Positions 1 to 7,649 of a stretch of 25,662 bases of DNA are shown in pieces; position 1 is the first letter of the stretch, and every line of letters begins with the position of its first letter. The position numbers and the translations under genes were made by a program. A model generated the notes under the pieces. That model was not told the origin of the DNA. It ran no database searches and worked only from the letters and a program-made list of their open reading frames with translations. The stretch lies in NCBI GenBank assembly GCA_046582495.1, contig JAYGEG010000028.1:1-25662 (forward strand). Reading direction: 5' to 3'. Source of the DNA: TMED23 sp913054205 (GTDB lineage Bacteria; Pseudomonadota; Alphaproteobacteria; Rhodospirillales; UBA2165).

Positions 1-29
1 TGCTGTGCTTCTCCCTCTAAAACCAATCC

Positions 30-272
30 ATGCTTGGATTTAGTTTACCCAAATTAATCGTACTCGCGCTTATCATTGCAGCGATCTGGTATGGCTTTAA
101 GTTTTTCAGTCGTGCTCAAGGAATGTCGAAACCTGAGAAGCCAGGTGATGATACGGACACGGTTATGCCGGACGCCGTCGATATGGTTAAATGCGCAACT
201 TGTGGCGATTTTGTTGCGGCAAAGGGCGCGACCTCCTGTGGTAAAAACGGCTGTCCCTATCCGGGAAACTAG
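30..272 (+). CDS. Small membrane-anchored protein with Cys-rich (zinc-ribbon-like) C-terminus
   Basis: This is an 80-residue protein of unproven function. Residues 5-26 form one hydrophobic helix (PKLIVLALIIAAIWYGFKFF), probably a single N-terminal membrane anchor. A polar linker rich in Asp, Pro and Lys follows. The C-terminus carries four cysteines: C55 and C58 as CATC, then C70 and C75. That spacing could bind zinc or iron, or form disulfides. Similar short proteins (one TM helix plus a C-terminal CxxC knuckle) are common in proteobacteria as uncharacterised families. No clear Shine-Dalgarno precedes the ATG. The VOC gene begins 8 bases after its stop, so the two are probably co-transcribed. 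Function is unknown; confidence that it is a real gene is fairly high. Confidence 0.7.
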   Translation: MLGFSLPKLIVLALIIAAIWYGFKFFSRAQGMSKPEKPGDDTDTVMPDAVDMVKCATCGDFVAAKGATSCGKNGCPYPGN

Positions 273-280
273 GCGACGTC

Positions 281-766
281 ATGTCTGATGTCATTCATAT
301 GCATCACGTTGCATTGGCGACCGCGGACCTCGATAGCACTCTTAAATTTTACACCGACGTTGTTGGCCTAAAAGCTGGACCTACACCGTCTTCGAGTGGG
401 CGTCTGCAATGGATGTATGCGGGTGAGAATCCGGTGCTTCACATCTTTCAGCCCAAAGTCGTGCGAGATGCTCCGGTGAGCGGCGTCTACGGCATCGCTC
501 ATTTTGCTCTGCATATCTCAAATTTTGATGAAGCAGTCGCGCGCCTTAAAAGCCACGACATTGAATATTCTGAAAATGAAATGGAATCTCGCGCCGCACG
601 CCAAGTGTTTTTTGATGGGCCTGATGGCGTGCGGGTTGAGTTGATTGAACTAGGGTCTGACGAGCACCTAGCTAAGAAGTGGCGAGAGCCAATGCGTCAG
701 GCAGAACTTCTTTTGTATGGTGGCATTTTTGCTGAACTGTCCCGAGTCTCGTGCTGTATTTGCTGA
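281..766 (+). CDS. VOC-fold (glyoxalase/bleomycin resistance-type) protein
   Basis: This 161-residue protein has one vicinal-oxygen-chelate module pair. The first half starts HHVALATADLDSTLKFYTDVVGL, preceded by a Met, and the second begins near GIAHFALHISNFDEAV (residues 71-86) and ends with GPDGVRVELIEL (about 113-124). Plausible metal ligands by position are H9, H74 and E120, as in metal-dependent VOC enzymes. The substrate cannot be told from sequence. The core ends near residue 124, and the remaining tail of about 37 residues (ending VSCCIC) is unusual for a single-domain VOC protein. That tail overlaps a plausible convergent minus-strand gene, so the true C-terminus may be altered. It follows the small Cys-rich gene by 8 bases. 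Confidence 0.8.
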   Translation: MSDVIHMHHVALATADLDSTLKFYTDVVGLKAGPTPSSSGRLQWMYAGENPVLHIFQPKVVRDAPVSGVYGIAHFALHISNFDEAVARLKSHDIEYSENEMESRAARQVFFDGPDGVRVELIELGSDEHLAKKWREPMRQAELLLYGGIFAELSRVSCCIC

Positions 767-929
767 GTGTGCCGTCCAATATTTTGATGCGTGCTTCTAA
801 CCTACTCATATTGGTGCGAAAACTTTTCACCGCCTCTGCTTGTACGGCCAAGGATTCGTGGATATTGCGCAAAGCCGCGCGCAAACGGTGTTTGTTCTGA
901 TGGTCTTTCGGTAAGGTTACAACTGACAT
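672..929 (-). CDS. Putative small coiled-coil protein (hypothetical)
   Basis: This is an 85-residue reading frame with protein-like composition. Residues 15-66 (from RLRAALRNIHESLAVQAEAV through SRLEARIKILDGTLSKYSTR) are amphipathic and could form a coiled coil. There are no membrane segments. On the minus strand the start is preceded by AGGAG about 10 bases upstream of ATG, within an AT-rich region able to hold a promoter. It overlaps the 3' end of the VOC gene by 95 bases in convergent orientation, which lowers confidence. I recognise no family. If it is not a gene, positions 767-1154 are a 388-base stretch holding only the glyQ promoter. Confidence 0.45.
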   Translation of the reverse strand: MSVVTLPKDHQNKHRLRAALRNIHESLAVQAEAVKSFRTNMSRLEARIKILDGTLSKYSTRLGTVQQKCHHTKEVLPDALALATS

Positions 930-1072
930 TTTCCCGATACTCCTATTTTGCTATATTAATTACGTCATATTTTTAAAATCTAAATTCAAGCAAATCACCT
1001 CAAAAAAATTAAATTCCGACAAGTTTTAACCGTCAGGTGTCATAGGGAAAACCGATGGTGCAAAACGCCGTC

Positions 1073-1101
1073 TTGACCCAAGCTCTCTACCCAAGTATCA
1101 A
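1073..1101 (+). promoter_or_regulatory. Probable sigma70-type promoter of glyQ-glyS-ppdK
   Basis: A -35 box TTGACC (1073-1078), a 17-base spacer and a -10 box TATCAA (1096-1101) lie about 54 bases upstream of the glyQ start. Box match and spacing are good for a housekeeping promoter. No T-box-like leader is evident in the short 5' UTR. Predicted by eye only. Confidence 0.5.
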
Positions 1102-1154
1102 ACGCTCACTGTAGAAAATAGCGAATCACACGGTAATTTTAGACGGAATTTGAT

Positions 1155-2042
1155 ATGGGCGACGGCCCGCAAAATAAGCAGGATTTTCAATCCCTTATCC
1201 TGAAATTGCAGTCCTATTGGGCTGACTATGGCTGCGTCCTATTACAGCCCTATGATATGGAGATGGGGGCCGGTACTTTTCATCCTGCGACGACGCTTCG
1301 TGCGCTTGGACCAAAGCCGTGGAATGCCGCCTATGTGCAGCCGTCCCGGCGGCCTACCGATGGCCGTTATGGCGAGAATCCGAACCGCCTTCAACATTAT
1401 TATCAGTATCAGGTGATCTTGAAGCCAAGCCCCGCCGATGTGCAGGAGCTCTATCTTGAAAGCCTTTATACACTCGGCATCGATAAAGATCTGCATGACA
1501 TTCGCTTTGTTGAAGATGATTGGGAGAGCCCGACCCTTGGCGCTTGGGGCCTCGGCTGGGAGGTCTGGTGCGACGGTATGGAAGTCAGCCAGTTCACCTA
1601 TTTCCAGCAAATCGGTGGCTTTGACTGTAATCCTGTGGCAGCAGAACTCACTTATGGCCTGGAGCGCCTCGCGATGTATATCCAAGGGGTTGAAAACGTT
1701 TATGACCTCGACTGGAACGGCAAGGGCGTCACATACGGCGATATTTATCTGCAAGCCGAACAGGAATTCTCGGCTCACAACTTTGAGCACGCCAATGTCG
1801 ACATGCTGACGCGCGAATTCGAAGACGCTGAAAAAGAATGCATGAGCTTGCTCGCGTTGGAAAAGCCGCTTCCCCTGCCGGCCTATGACCAATGCATCAA
1901 AGCCTCTCACCGCTTTAATTTACTCGATGCACGCGGCGTGATTTCCGTCACCGAACGCCAAGCTTATATTCTACGTGTGCGGGCGCTCTCAAAAGGCTGC
2001 TGCGAAGCCTGGCTTGAGACGCAAGGGGAGGGAGAAGCGTAA
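1155..2042 (+). CDS. glyQ: Glycyl-tRNA synthetase, alpha subunit
   Basis: GlyQ is the class II catalytic subunit of the bacterial alpha2-beta2 glycyl-tRNA synthetase, which activates glycine with ATP and charges tRNA-Gly in the cytoplasm. The 295 residues match the usual length of about 290-300. Family hallmarks are QPYDMEMGAGTFHPATTLRA (residues 31-50), VQPSRRPTDGRYGENPNR (61-78), the SPTLGAWGLGWEVW block (about 125-138), GMEVSQFTYFQQIGG (141-155) and AELTYGLERLAMY (163-175). The start is ATG at 1155 with only a weak GACGGA ribosome site. Its TAA overlaps the glyS ATG by one base (TAATG), so the two subunits are translationally coupled, as expected for an obligate complex. Confidence 0.98.
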   Translation: MGDGPQNKQDFQSLILKLQSYWADYGCVLLQPYDMEMGAGTFHPATTLRALGPKPWNAAYVQPSRRPTDGRYGENPNRLQHYYQYQVILKPSPADVQELYLESLYTLGIDKDLHDIRFVEDDWESPTLGAWGLGWEVWCDGMEVSQFTYFQQIGGFDCNPVAAELTYGLERLAMYIQGVENVYDLDWNGKGVTYGDIYLQAEQEFSAHNFEHANVDMLTREFEDAEKECMSLLALEKPLPLPAYDQCIKASHRFNLLDARGVISVTERQAYILRVRALSKGCCEAWLETQGEGEA

Positions 2043-4111
2043 TGGCTGAACTCCTCCTTGAAATTCTCTCCGAAGAAATCCCCGCCCGCATGCAAGCTAA
2101 GGCGGCCGATGATTTGAAGCGCCTGGTTTGTGACGGCCTCAAAGACGCTGGTTTGGAGTTTGAAAGCGCGGTCACGTTTGTCACGCCGCGCCGCTTGACG
2201 CTCGTGGTCGATGGCTTGCCAACCGAAACACCTGATATCTCCGAAGAGCGCCGCGGCCCTAAAACCGACGCGCCGGAAAAGGCTGTGCAGGGATTTTTGG
2301 GTTCTGTTGGGCTAACACTGGATGAAGTTGAGAAACGCGAGACCGATAAGGGCGAGTTCTATTTCGCCGTGATCGAGAAAAAAGGTCAAAAGACAGCTGA
2401 GCTGTTGGTTGGTCTGATTGAAAGCGCGATGCAAGCCTTGCCATGGCCAAAATCAATGCGCTGGGCCGATCATGCTGTTCGCTGGGTGCGCCCAATGCAG
2501 GGAATTGTATGTGTGTTTGATACCAGCATCGTGGCGGTCAGCTTTGGTCCGATCGAAGCCAGCAATCGCACACAAGCCCATCGCTTCCTCACCAACGCGG
2601 TGATTGAGGTCAAAGATTTCGCCGATTACAAAAACGCGCTCGAGACTGGCCATGTGTTGATTGATCCATTGGAGCGCCGGGCGGCGATCAAAGGCGATGC
2701 GGATGCGTTGGCGGCTAAAGAAGGCCTCAAGTTGATTGACGACCCTGCGCTGCTCGATGAAGTCGCGGGGCTGGTTGAATGGCCGGTAACGCTGTTGGGC
2801 TCCATCGATGATGAGTTCATGGACGTACCGCCGGAAGTGCTGACCACGACGATGCGCAAAAATCAAAAATATTTTGCGCTCGAAACCTCTGACGGCAATC
2901 TCGCACCCAAATTCATTGTTGTTGCCAATAAAGAGACGCCGGATGGCGGCGCAGCAATTGTCGCCGGTAACGAGCGCGTTCTAAGAGCGCGCTTGGCGGA
3001 TGCAAAATTCTTCTGGGATCAGGACCGGAAAGAGAAATTAGACACGCGCATTCCGAAACTCAAAGACATAACGTTTCACGCCAAACTCGGCACGCTTGCC
3101 GAAAAAATGGAGCGGGTTGGAAAGCTGGCAGTCGATTTAGCTGAAATTGTTGGCGCCGACAAAAAACAAGTCGCCCGCGCCGCCGAACTCGCTAAAGCCG
3201 ATTTGACAACCGGCATGGTAGCCGAATTTGCCGACCTGCAGGGTCTCATGGGAAAATATTACGCTGAGCATGACGATGAAGCGCCAGAAGTGGCCACCGC
3301 CATTGCCGAGCATTATTCACCGCAAGGACCGTCTGATGCTTGCCCAACCGCACCGGTCAGTGTCGCCGTCGCACTCGCTGATAAGATTGATACGCTGGTT
3401 GGATTTTGGGCGATTGATGAAAAACCCACCGGCTCCAAAGACCCCTATGCACTCCGCCGTGCTGCCTTGAGTATCATTCGTTTGATAATCGAGAATGAAC
3501 ATCGAGTTTTGCTTTCAGATATTTTTGAAAGTGCTTGGAAAGCTGGCAAATACAAAGGTGACATGGCAGCTGTATTTGATGATCTTCTATCGTTTTTCGC
3601 CGATCGTCTCAAAGTTCATCTCAAAGAAGAAGGCGTGCGCCACGATCTCATTGCTGCAATATTGAGTTTAGAACTGGAAGACGATTTCGTTCGTTTGCTG
3701 TCCCGCGTTGGGGCGTTGACGACATTTATCAGTTCTGAGGACGGTGCGAATTTGCTGACGGCGTATAAGCGAGCCGCCAACATACTGCGAATCGAAGAGA
3801 AAAAAGATAAGACGAGCTACGACGCCGCTGCCGATGCTGGCGCGCTCGATCAGGCGGAAGAAAAACAACTTCATAAAGTACTGACATCTGTCATCGGCGA
3901 AATTTCCCAGAATCTAGAGGCTGAGGACTACGCAAAAGCCATGTCCAAGCTTGCCTCTCTCAGGGCACCCGTCGACGCATTTTTTGATAAGGTCACCGTC
4001 AATTGCGATGACAAAGAACTTCGTGTAAACCGACTGCGGCTACTGTCCCAAATACGGACAACCATGAACCAAGTCGCAGACTTTTCTAAGATAGAAGGGG
4101 GAGAGCGTTGA
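2042..4111 (+). CDS. glyS: Glycyl-tRNA synthetase, beta subunit
   Basis: GlyS is the tRNA-binding subunit of the tetrameric bacterial glycyl-tRNA synthetase and pairs with the upstream GlyQ. The 689 residues match the family length. The N-terminus MAELLLEILSEEIPARM is diagnostic. Other family blocks are ALPWPKSMRW (about 132-141), WVRPMQGIVCVFD, the VLTTTMRKNQKYFAL stretch (about 265-280) and GKYYAEHDDEAPEVATAIAE (about 405-425). The C-terminal region (about 575-680) is the helical anticodon-binding (DALR-like) domain. A GGGGGAG stretch near its 3' end probably serves as the ribosome site for ppdK. Its TGA stop overlaps the TTG start of ppdK (TTGA). Confidence 0.98.
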   Translation: MAELLLEILSEEIPARMQAKAADDLKRLVCDGLKDAGLEFESAVTFVTPRRLTLVVDGLPTETPDISEERRGPKTDAPEKAVQGFLGSVGLTLDEVEKRETDKGEFYFAVIEKKGQKTAELLVGLIESAMQALPWPKSMRWADHAVRWVRPMQGIVCVFDTSIVAVSFGPIEASNRTQAHRFLTNAVIEVKDFADYKNALETGHVLIDPLERRAAIKGDADALAAKEGLKLIDDPALLDEVAGLVEWPVTLLGSIDDEFMDVPPEVLTTTMRKNQKYFALETSDGNLAPKFIVVANKETPDGGAAIVAGNERVLRARLADAKFFWDQDRKEKLDTRIPKLKDITFHAKLGTLAEKMERVGKLAVDLAEIVGADKKQVARAAELAKADLTTGMVAEFADLQGLMGKYYAEHDDEAPEVATAIAEHYSPQGPSDACPTAPVSVAVALADKIDTLVGFWAIDEKPTGSKDPYALRRAALSIIRLIIENEHRVLLSDIFESAWKAGKYKGDMAAVFDDLLSFFADRLKVHLKEEGVRHDLIAAILSLELEDDFVRLLSRVGALTTFISSEDGANLLTAYKRAANILRIEEKKDKTSYDAAADAGALDQAEEKQLHKVLTSVIGEISQNLEAEDYAKAMSKLASLRAPVDAFFDKVTVNCDDKELRVNRLRLLSQIRTTMNQVADFSKIEGGER

Positions 4112-6792
4112 GCAGCTCCAAATGGGTCTATTCTTTTGGCGGGGGTTCCGCAGAAGGCAAAGCAGAAATGCGCAATTTATTGGGCGGCAAAGGGGCGAAC
4201 CTCGCCGAAATGTCGAGCCTTGGATTGCCGGTACCACCAGGATTTACCATCACCACGGAACTCTGCGCGCATTACACCTCGCACGACAATCAATATCCAG
4301 ACACCTTGAAAGCCGAGGTCGATCAGGCTTTGGCGAGCGTTGAAAGCATTATTGGTGCGAATTTCGGCGATGCCGATAATCCGCTTTTGGTCTCCGTCAG
4401 ATCAGGTGCCCGGGCTTCGATGCCGGGCATGATGGATACGGTTTTAAATTTGGGTCTTAATGATCAGACAGTTCTCGGCCTCGCAAAAGCCAGCGGCGAC
4501 GAACGTTTTGCCTATGACAGCTACCGCCGTTTTATCCAAATGTACGGCGATGTTGTGTTGGGGGTTGAACACCACCATTTTGAGGACATCCTCGCCAATC
4601 ATAAAGATGATAAGGGCGTCGCACTCGATACCGAGCTTGATGCCGAAGACTGGAAAATCATCTCACAGGAATTCGCCGCCAAAGTTGAAGAAGAACTCGG
4701 CACGCCATTTCCGCAAGACCCCCATGATCAATTGTGGGGCGCAATCAGTGCGGTTTTTGGCAGCTGGATGAATGAGCGCGCAAATATCTACCGTAAACTC
4801 AACGATATTCCAGAATCCTGGGGCACGGCCGTCAATGTTCAGTCGATGGTGTTTGGTAATATGGGCGACAGTTCCGCTACCGGTGTTTGTTTTACCCGCA
4901 ACCCCTCGACCGGTGAGAACGCGTTTTATGGTGAGTATCTTGTCAATGCGCAAGGCGAGGACGTTGTCGCCGGGATCCGTACGCCAGAGCCTCTGACGAT
5001 TGCCGAGAAAGCGCAGAACCAGACCGATCTTCCGTCGATGGAAGAAAACATGCCGGATATGTTTAAAGACCTTTGTGATATTCGGGAAAAGCTCGAAGCT
5101 CATTACACAGACATGCAGGATATGGAGTTCACCGTTCAGGAGGGAAAGCTCTGGATGCTGCAAACCCGGAGCGGCAAGCGGACGGCCAAGGCGGCTCTTA
5201 GAATTGCAGTTGAGATGGCGGATGCAGGTCAGATTACCAAAGAAGAAGCCATCAAACGCATCGAGCCAGGCGCGCTTGATCAACTTCTGCATCCAACGCT
5301 CGATCCCAAAGCCCACCGGAATGTGCTGGGTAAAGGTCTGCCGGCATCGCCGGGTGCGGCTTGCGGCAAGGTTGCGTTCTCGGCGGCCGATGCCGAGGCC
5401 ATGGTGGCCAAGGGCGAAAAAGTCATCTTGGTGCGGATAGAAACCAGCCCGGAAGATATTGGCGGCATGCACGCGGCAGAAGGCATTTTGACGACGCGGG
5501 GCGGTATGACGTCGCACGCCGCCGTGGTTGCGCGTGGCATGGGCCGCCCTTGTGTCGCCGGTGCGGGTCAAATTCGCGTCGATTACACCGCGCAGACTTT
5601 TGTTGCTGGCGGCCAAACTGTCTCTGCCGGAGATATTGTGACAATTGATGGCTCTCGCGGTGAGGTGATGCTGGGCGAGGTTAAAACCATTCAGCCGGAA
5701 CTCACCGGCGATTTTGGTGTGCTTATGGGCTGGGTTGATGAAATCCGTGATCTCAAAGTGCGCACCAATGCGGAAACACCGGAAGATGCCGAAACAGCTA
5801 TAAAATTTGGCGCCGAGGGCATTGGTCTTTGCCGGACAGAGCACATGTTTTTTGATCCCGAACGCATCATTCATATGCGCGAAATGATCCTGGCCGGTGA
5901 CGAAGAAGGTCGCCGGTCTGCGCTGGCAAAATTATTGCCCTATCAGCGCGACGATTTTACCGATCTCTTCACCATCATGAAGGGCTTGCCGGTAACCATC
6001 CGTTTGCTTGATCCGCCGCTCAATGAATTTTTGCCGACTCAAGATGATGAAATGGAACAAGTTGCAAATGCAGCCGGCATTGATATTGCCAATGTTCGTG
6101 CACGTGTCGCAGAACTTCATGAATCTAACCCGATGCTGGGACTGCGGGGCTGCCGCTTGGGCATTGTGCATCCGGAAATTTATGAAATGCAGTGCCGGGC
6201 TATTTTCGAAGCCGCAGCCAATGTATCTGAAACAAGCGGTAAAACCGTAGTGCCGGAAGTGATGATCCCGTTGGTTGGTTCCAAACAGGAATATGACCTC
6301 ATGCACGAACTGGTGCAGCGGGTGGCAAAAGAAGTCGGCGCAGAAACCGGTGCCAAACTTGAATATCTCACAGGTACAATGATCGAACTGCCACGGGCCG
6401 CCTTGCTGGCCGGAAAAATTGCAGAAAAGGCTGAATTCTTTAGCTTTGGCACCAATGATTTGACCCAGACGACCTATGGTCTCTCGCGCGATGACAGTGG
6501 CTCCTTCCTCGATCGCTATGTCGATCAAGGCATCTATGAACAGGACCCCTTTGTTACCATTGATGTTGAGGGTGTCGGCGAATTGGTCGAACTCGCGACG
6601 GAACGCGGCCGCAAAACGCGTAGCGATATCAAACTTGGGATTTGCGGCGAGCATGGCGGCGATCCAGCTTCAGTGACATTCTGTCACAAGGTCGGGCTCG
6701 ACTATGTCAGCTGTTCCCCCTACCGCGTGCCGATTGCCCGCTTGGCGGCAGCGCAAGCTGCCCTCAATGCAGAGAAGCTTGTCGACGCTTAG
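4108..6792 (+). CDS. ppdK: Pyruvate, phosphate dikinase
   Basis: PPDK reversibly converts pyruvate, ATP and phosphate to phosphoenolpyruvate, AMP and diphosphate, linking pyruvate to gluconeogenesis. The 894 residues match bacterial PPDK. Domains in order are the ATP-grasp/nucleotide-binding domain (GGKGANLAEMSSLGLPVPPG at 26-45; FTRNPSTGE near 262-270), the swivelling phosphohistidine domain (TTRGGMTSHAAVVARGMGRP, catalytic H470, with the adjacent T468 at the usual regulatory site) and the C-terminal PEP/pyruvate barrel ending with GICGEHGGDP and CSPYRVPIARLAAAQ (catalytic Cys near 869). The start is a TTG at 4108 overlapping the glyS stop. It has a strong GGGGGAG site just upstream and yields the correct family N-terminus SSSKWVYSFGGG. 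Coupling to glyS is typical of alphaproteobacteria. Confidence 0.97.
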   Translation: MSSSKWVYSFGGGSAEGKAEMRNLLGGKGANLAEMSSLGLPVPPGFTITTELCAHYTSHDNQYPDTLKAEVDQALASVESIIGANFGDADNPLLVSVRSGARASMPGMMDTVLNLGLNDQTVLGLAKASGDERFAYDSYRRFIQMYGDVVLGVEHHHFEDILANHKDDKGVALDTELDAEDWKIISQEFAAKVEEELGTPFPQDPHDQLWGAISAVFGSWMNERANIYRKLNDIPESWGTAVNVQSMVFGNMGDSSATGVCFTRNPSTGENAFYGEYLVNAQGEDVVAGIRTPEPLTIAEKAQNQTDLPSMEENMPDMFKDLCDIREKLEAHYTDMQDMEFTVQEGKLWMLQTRSGKRTAKAALRIAVEMADAGQITKEEAIKRIEPGALDQLLHPTLDPKAHRNVLGKGLPASPGAACGKVAFSAADAEAMVAKGEKVILVRIETSPEDIGGMHAAEGILTTRGGMTSHAAVVARGMGRPCVAGAGQIRVDYTAQTFVAGGQTVSAGDIVTIDGSRGEVMLGEVKTIQPELTGDFGVLMGWVDEIRDLKVRTNAETPEDAETAIKFGAEGIGLCRTEHMFFDPERIIHMREMILAGDEEGRRSALAKLLPYQRDDFTDLFTIMKGLPVTIRLLDPPLNEFLPTQDDEMEQVANAAGIDIANVRARVAELHESNPMLGLRGCRLGIVHPEIYEMQCRAIFEAAANVSETSGKTVVPEVMIPLVGSKQEYDLMHELVQRVAKEVGAETGAKLEYLTGTMIELPRAALLAGKIAEKAEFFSFGTNDLTQTTYGLSRDDSGSFLDRYVDQGIYEQDPFVTIDVEGVGELVELATERGRKTRSDIKLGICGEHGGDPASVTFCHKVGLDYVSCSPYRVPIARLAAAQAALNAEKLVDA

Positions 6793-6794
6793 CT

Positions 6795-6882
6795 GAATTA
6801 AGGGGACAGCATATTTAATTCGAGTTTAAATGGATCCTCCTGGTGTGCCGCATGGGAATTAAGTATGCTGTCTCCTTAATTC
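6795..6882. repeat. GGGGACAG-type inverted-repeat element between ppdK and the flavoprotein gene
   Basis: Two 27-base arms (6795-6821 and 6856-6882) are reverse complements at 25 of 27 positions. Each is itself AATTAA-bordered around a GGGGACAGCATA or TATGCTGTCTCC core, and they are separated by 34 bases. It begins 3 bases after the ppdK stop and ends just before the ribosome site of the next gene. As RNA it would fold into a long hairpin and could block read-through or protect the ppdK mRNA 3' end. Motifs of the AATTAAGGGGACAG type are, to my knowledge, found next to REP-associated tyrosine transposase (RAYT/Y1) genes, so I infer a non-autonomous REP/MITE copy. No transposase is in this window. 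Confidence 0.75.
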
Positions 6883-6885
6883 GAA

Positions 6886-6891
6886 GGGAGG
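6886..6891 (+). promoter_or_regulatory. Strong ribosome-binding site of the flavoprotein gene
   Basis: GGGAGG lies 4 bases before the ATG at 6896 and directly abuts the right arm of the palindromic element. It fixes the start of the PPOX-type gene. Confidence 0.7.
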
Positions 6892-6895
6892 TTCC

Positions 6896-7507
6896 ATGCC
6901 AGATTCCACCATCACTGATATCGCGGGTTTGCGTGAAATTTATGCCAATCCAGCGGGTCCACCTACCAAAAAACTACAGAAACAATTGGACGAGCATAGC
7001 CGCCGCTTTATTGCCGCTTCGCCCTTTTTAGTCTTAGGCACCAATGGAGACGTATCGCCGAAAGGTGATCATCCCGGTTTTGTACAAGTGCTCAACGACA
7101 ACACGGTATTAATCCCGGATCGGCGCGGCAATAATTTGATAGATTCCCTGCAAAATATCGTCGAAGACCCAACGGTTTCGTTAATTTTTTTAATCCCCGG
7201 TATCAATGAAACTCTTCGCATAAGAGGGTCGGCTGAAATCATCACTGATAGCGCGCTTTTAGAACCGCTTGCGGTAAACGGCAAAGTTCCAGCTACCGGC
7301 CTTAAAATCCACGTCAAAGAGGCGCTTATGCATTGCGCGAAAGCAATTATGCGCTCCAAGCTGTGGGAAGATGACAACAAATTGGACCGCAAGGAATTTG
7401 CAGCGACAAATATTCTCGCTGCGCATGTCGGCATGGATCATGACGTGGTCAAAGACAATTATGAAGTACATATGAAAGAGGCCATGGTCGAAGAAGGCCG
7501 GGAATAA
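6896..7507 (+). CDS. Pyridoxamine 5'-phosphate oxidase-type FMN flavoprotein (MSMEG_1061-like)
   Basis: This 203-residue protein has the split-barrel FMN-binding fold of the PNPOx-like superfamily. The N-terminal segment reads LREIYANPAGPPTKKLQKQL, then FLVLGTNGDVSPKGDHPGFV (about 45-64), IPDRRGNNLIDSLQNI (about 74-89), IFLIPGINETLRIRGSAEI (about 97-115), and a C-terminal HCAKAIMRSKLW block (about 142-153). This order matches the subgroup annotated as MSMEG_1061-family PPOX flavoproteins, whose substrates are unknown. It is not expected to be the vitamin B6 enzyme PdxH. The start is set by GGGAGG. It sits alone between two repeat elements and probably needs its own promoter. Confidence 0.85.
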   Translation: MPDSTITDIAGLREIYANPAGPPTKKLQKQLDEHSRRFIAASPFLVLGTNGDVSPKGDHPGFVQVLNDNTVLIPDRRGNNLIDSLQNIVEDPTVSLIFLIPGINETLRIRGSAEIITDSALLEPLAVNGKVPATGLKIHVKEALMHCAKAIMRSKLWEDDNKLDRKEFAATNILAAHVGMDHDVVKDNYEVHMKEAMVEEGRE

Positions 7508-7534
7508 AAACTATTTTCCATTAAAAATAATTTC

Positions 7535-7620
7535 GTCACCCTGGACTTGATCCAGGGTCCATTTCGTAGTTCTTATATCCAATAGTATTTTTCTGGATTC
7601 TGACCTTCGCCAGAATGACA
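7535..7620. repeat. Dispersed palindromic repeat (GTCACCCTGGACTTGATCCAGGG type)
   Basis: The element starts with GTCA and ends with TGAC as inverted termini. The left half is an 8-bp perfect stem, ACCCTGGA/TCCAGGGT (7538-7545 and 7551-7558), around a CTTGA loop. The right half, TGGATTCTGACCTTCGCCAG then AATGAC, resembles the widespread TGGATTCCCGC...GCGGGAATGAC intergenic repeat. Such about 85-bp intergenic palindromes are numerous in many alphaproteobacterial genomes. It could act as a transcription-end structure for the flavoprotein gene. Confidence 0.7.
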
Positions 7621-7649
7621 CAAATGCAATTAGTCAAATAGGAAACACG

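Noticed and set aside
791..976. A 61-codon plus-strand frame after the VOC gene
   Set aside because: No ribosome site or recognisable features; it is antisense to the more plausible coiled-coil frame.
1242..1910. A 222-codon minus-strand frame inside glyQ
   Set aside because: Antisense to highly conserved GlyQ motifs; coding evidence is entirely on the plus strand.
4663..5874. A 403-codon open frame on the minus strand inside ppdK
   Set aside because: It is entirely antisense to a clearly recognisable PPDK and shows no family motifs; low-complexity His/Asn-rich content is typical of an antisense shadow.
5932..6654. A 240-codon minus-strand frame inside ppdK
   Set aside because: Antisense to the conserved PEP-binding domain, Cys/Phe-rich, no domain recognised and no ribosome site considered convincing.
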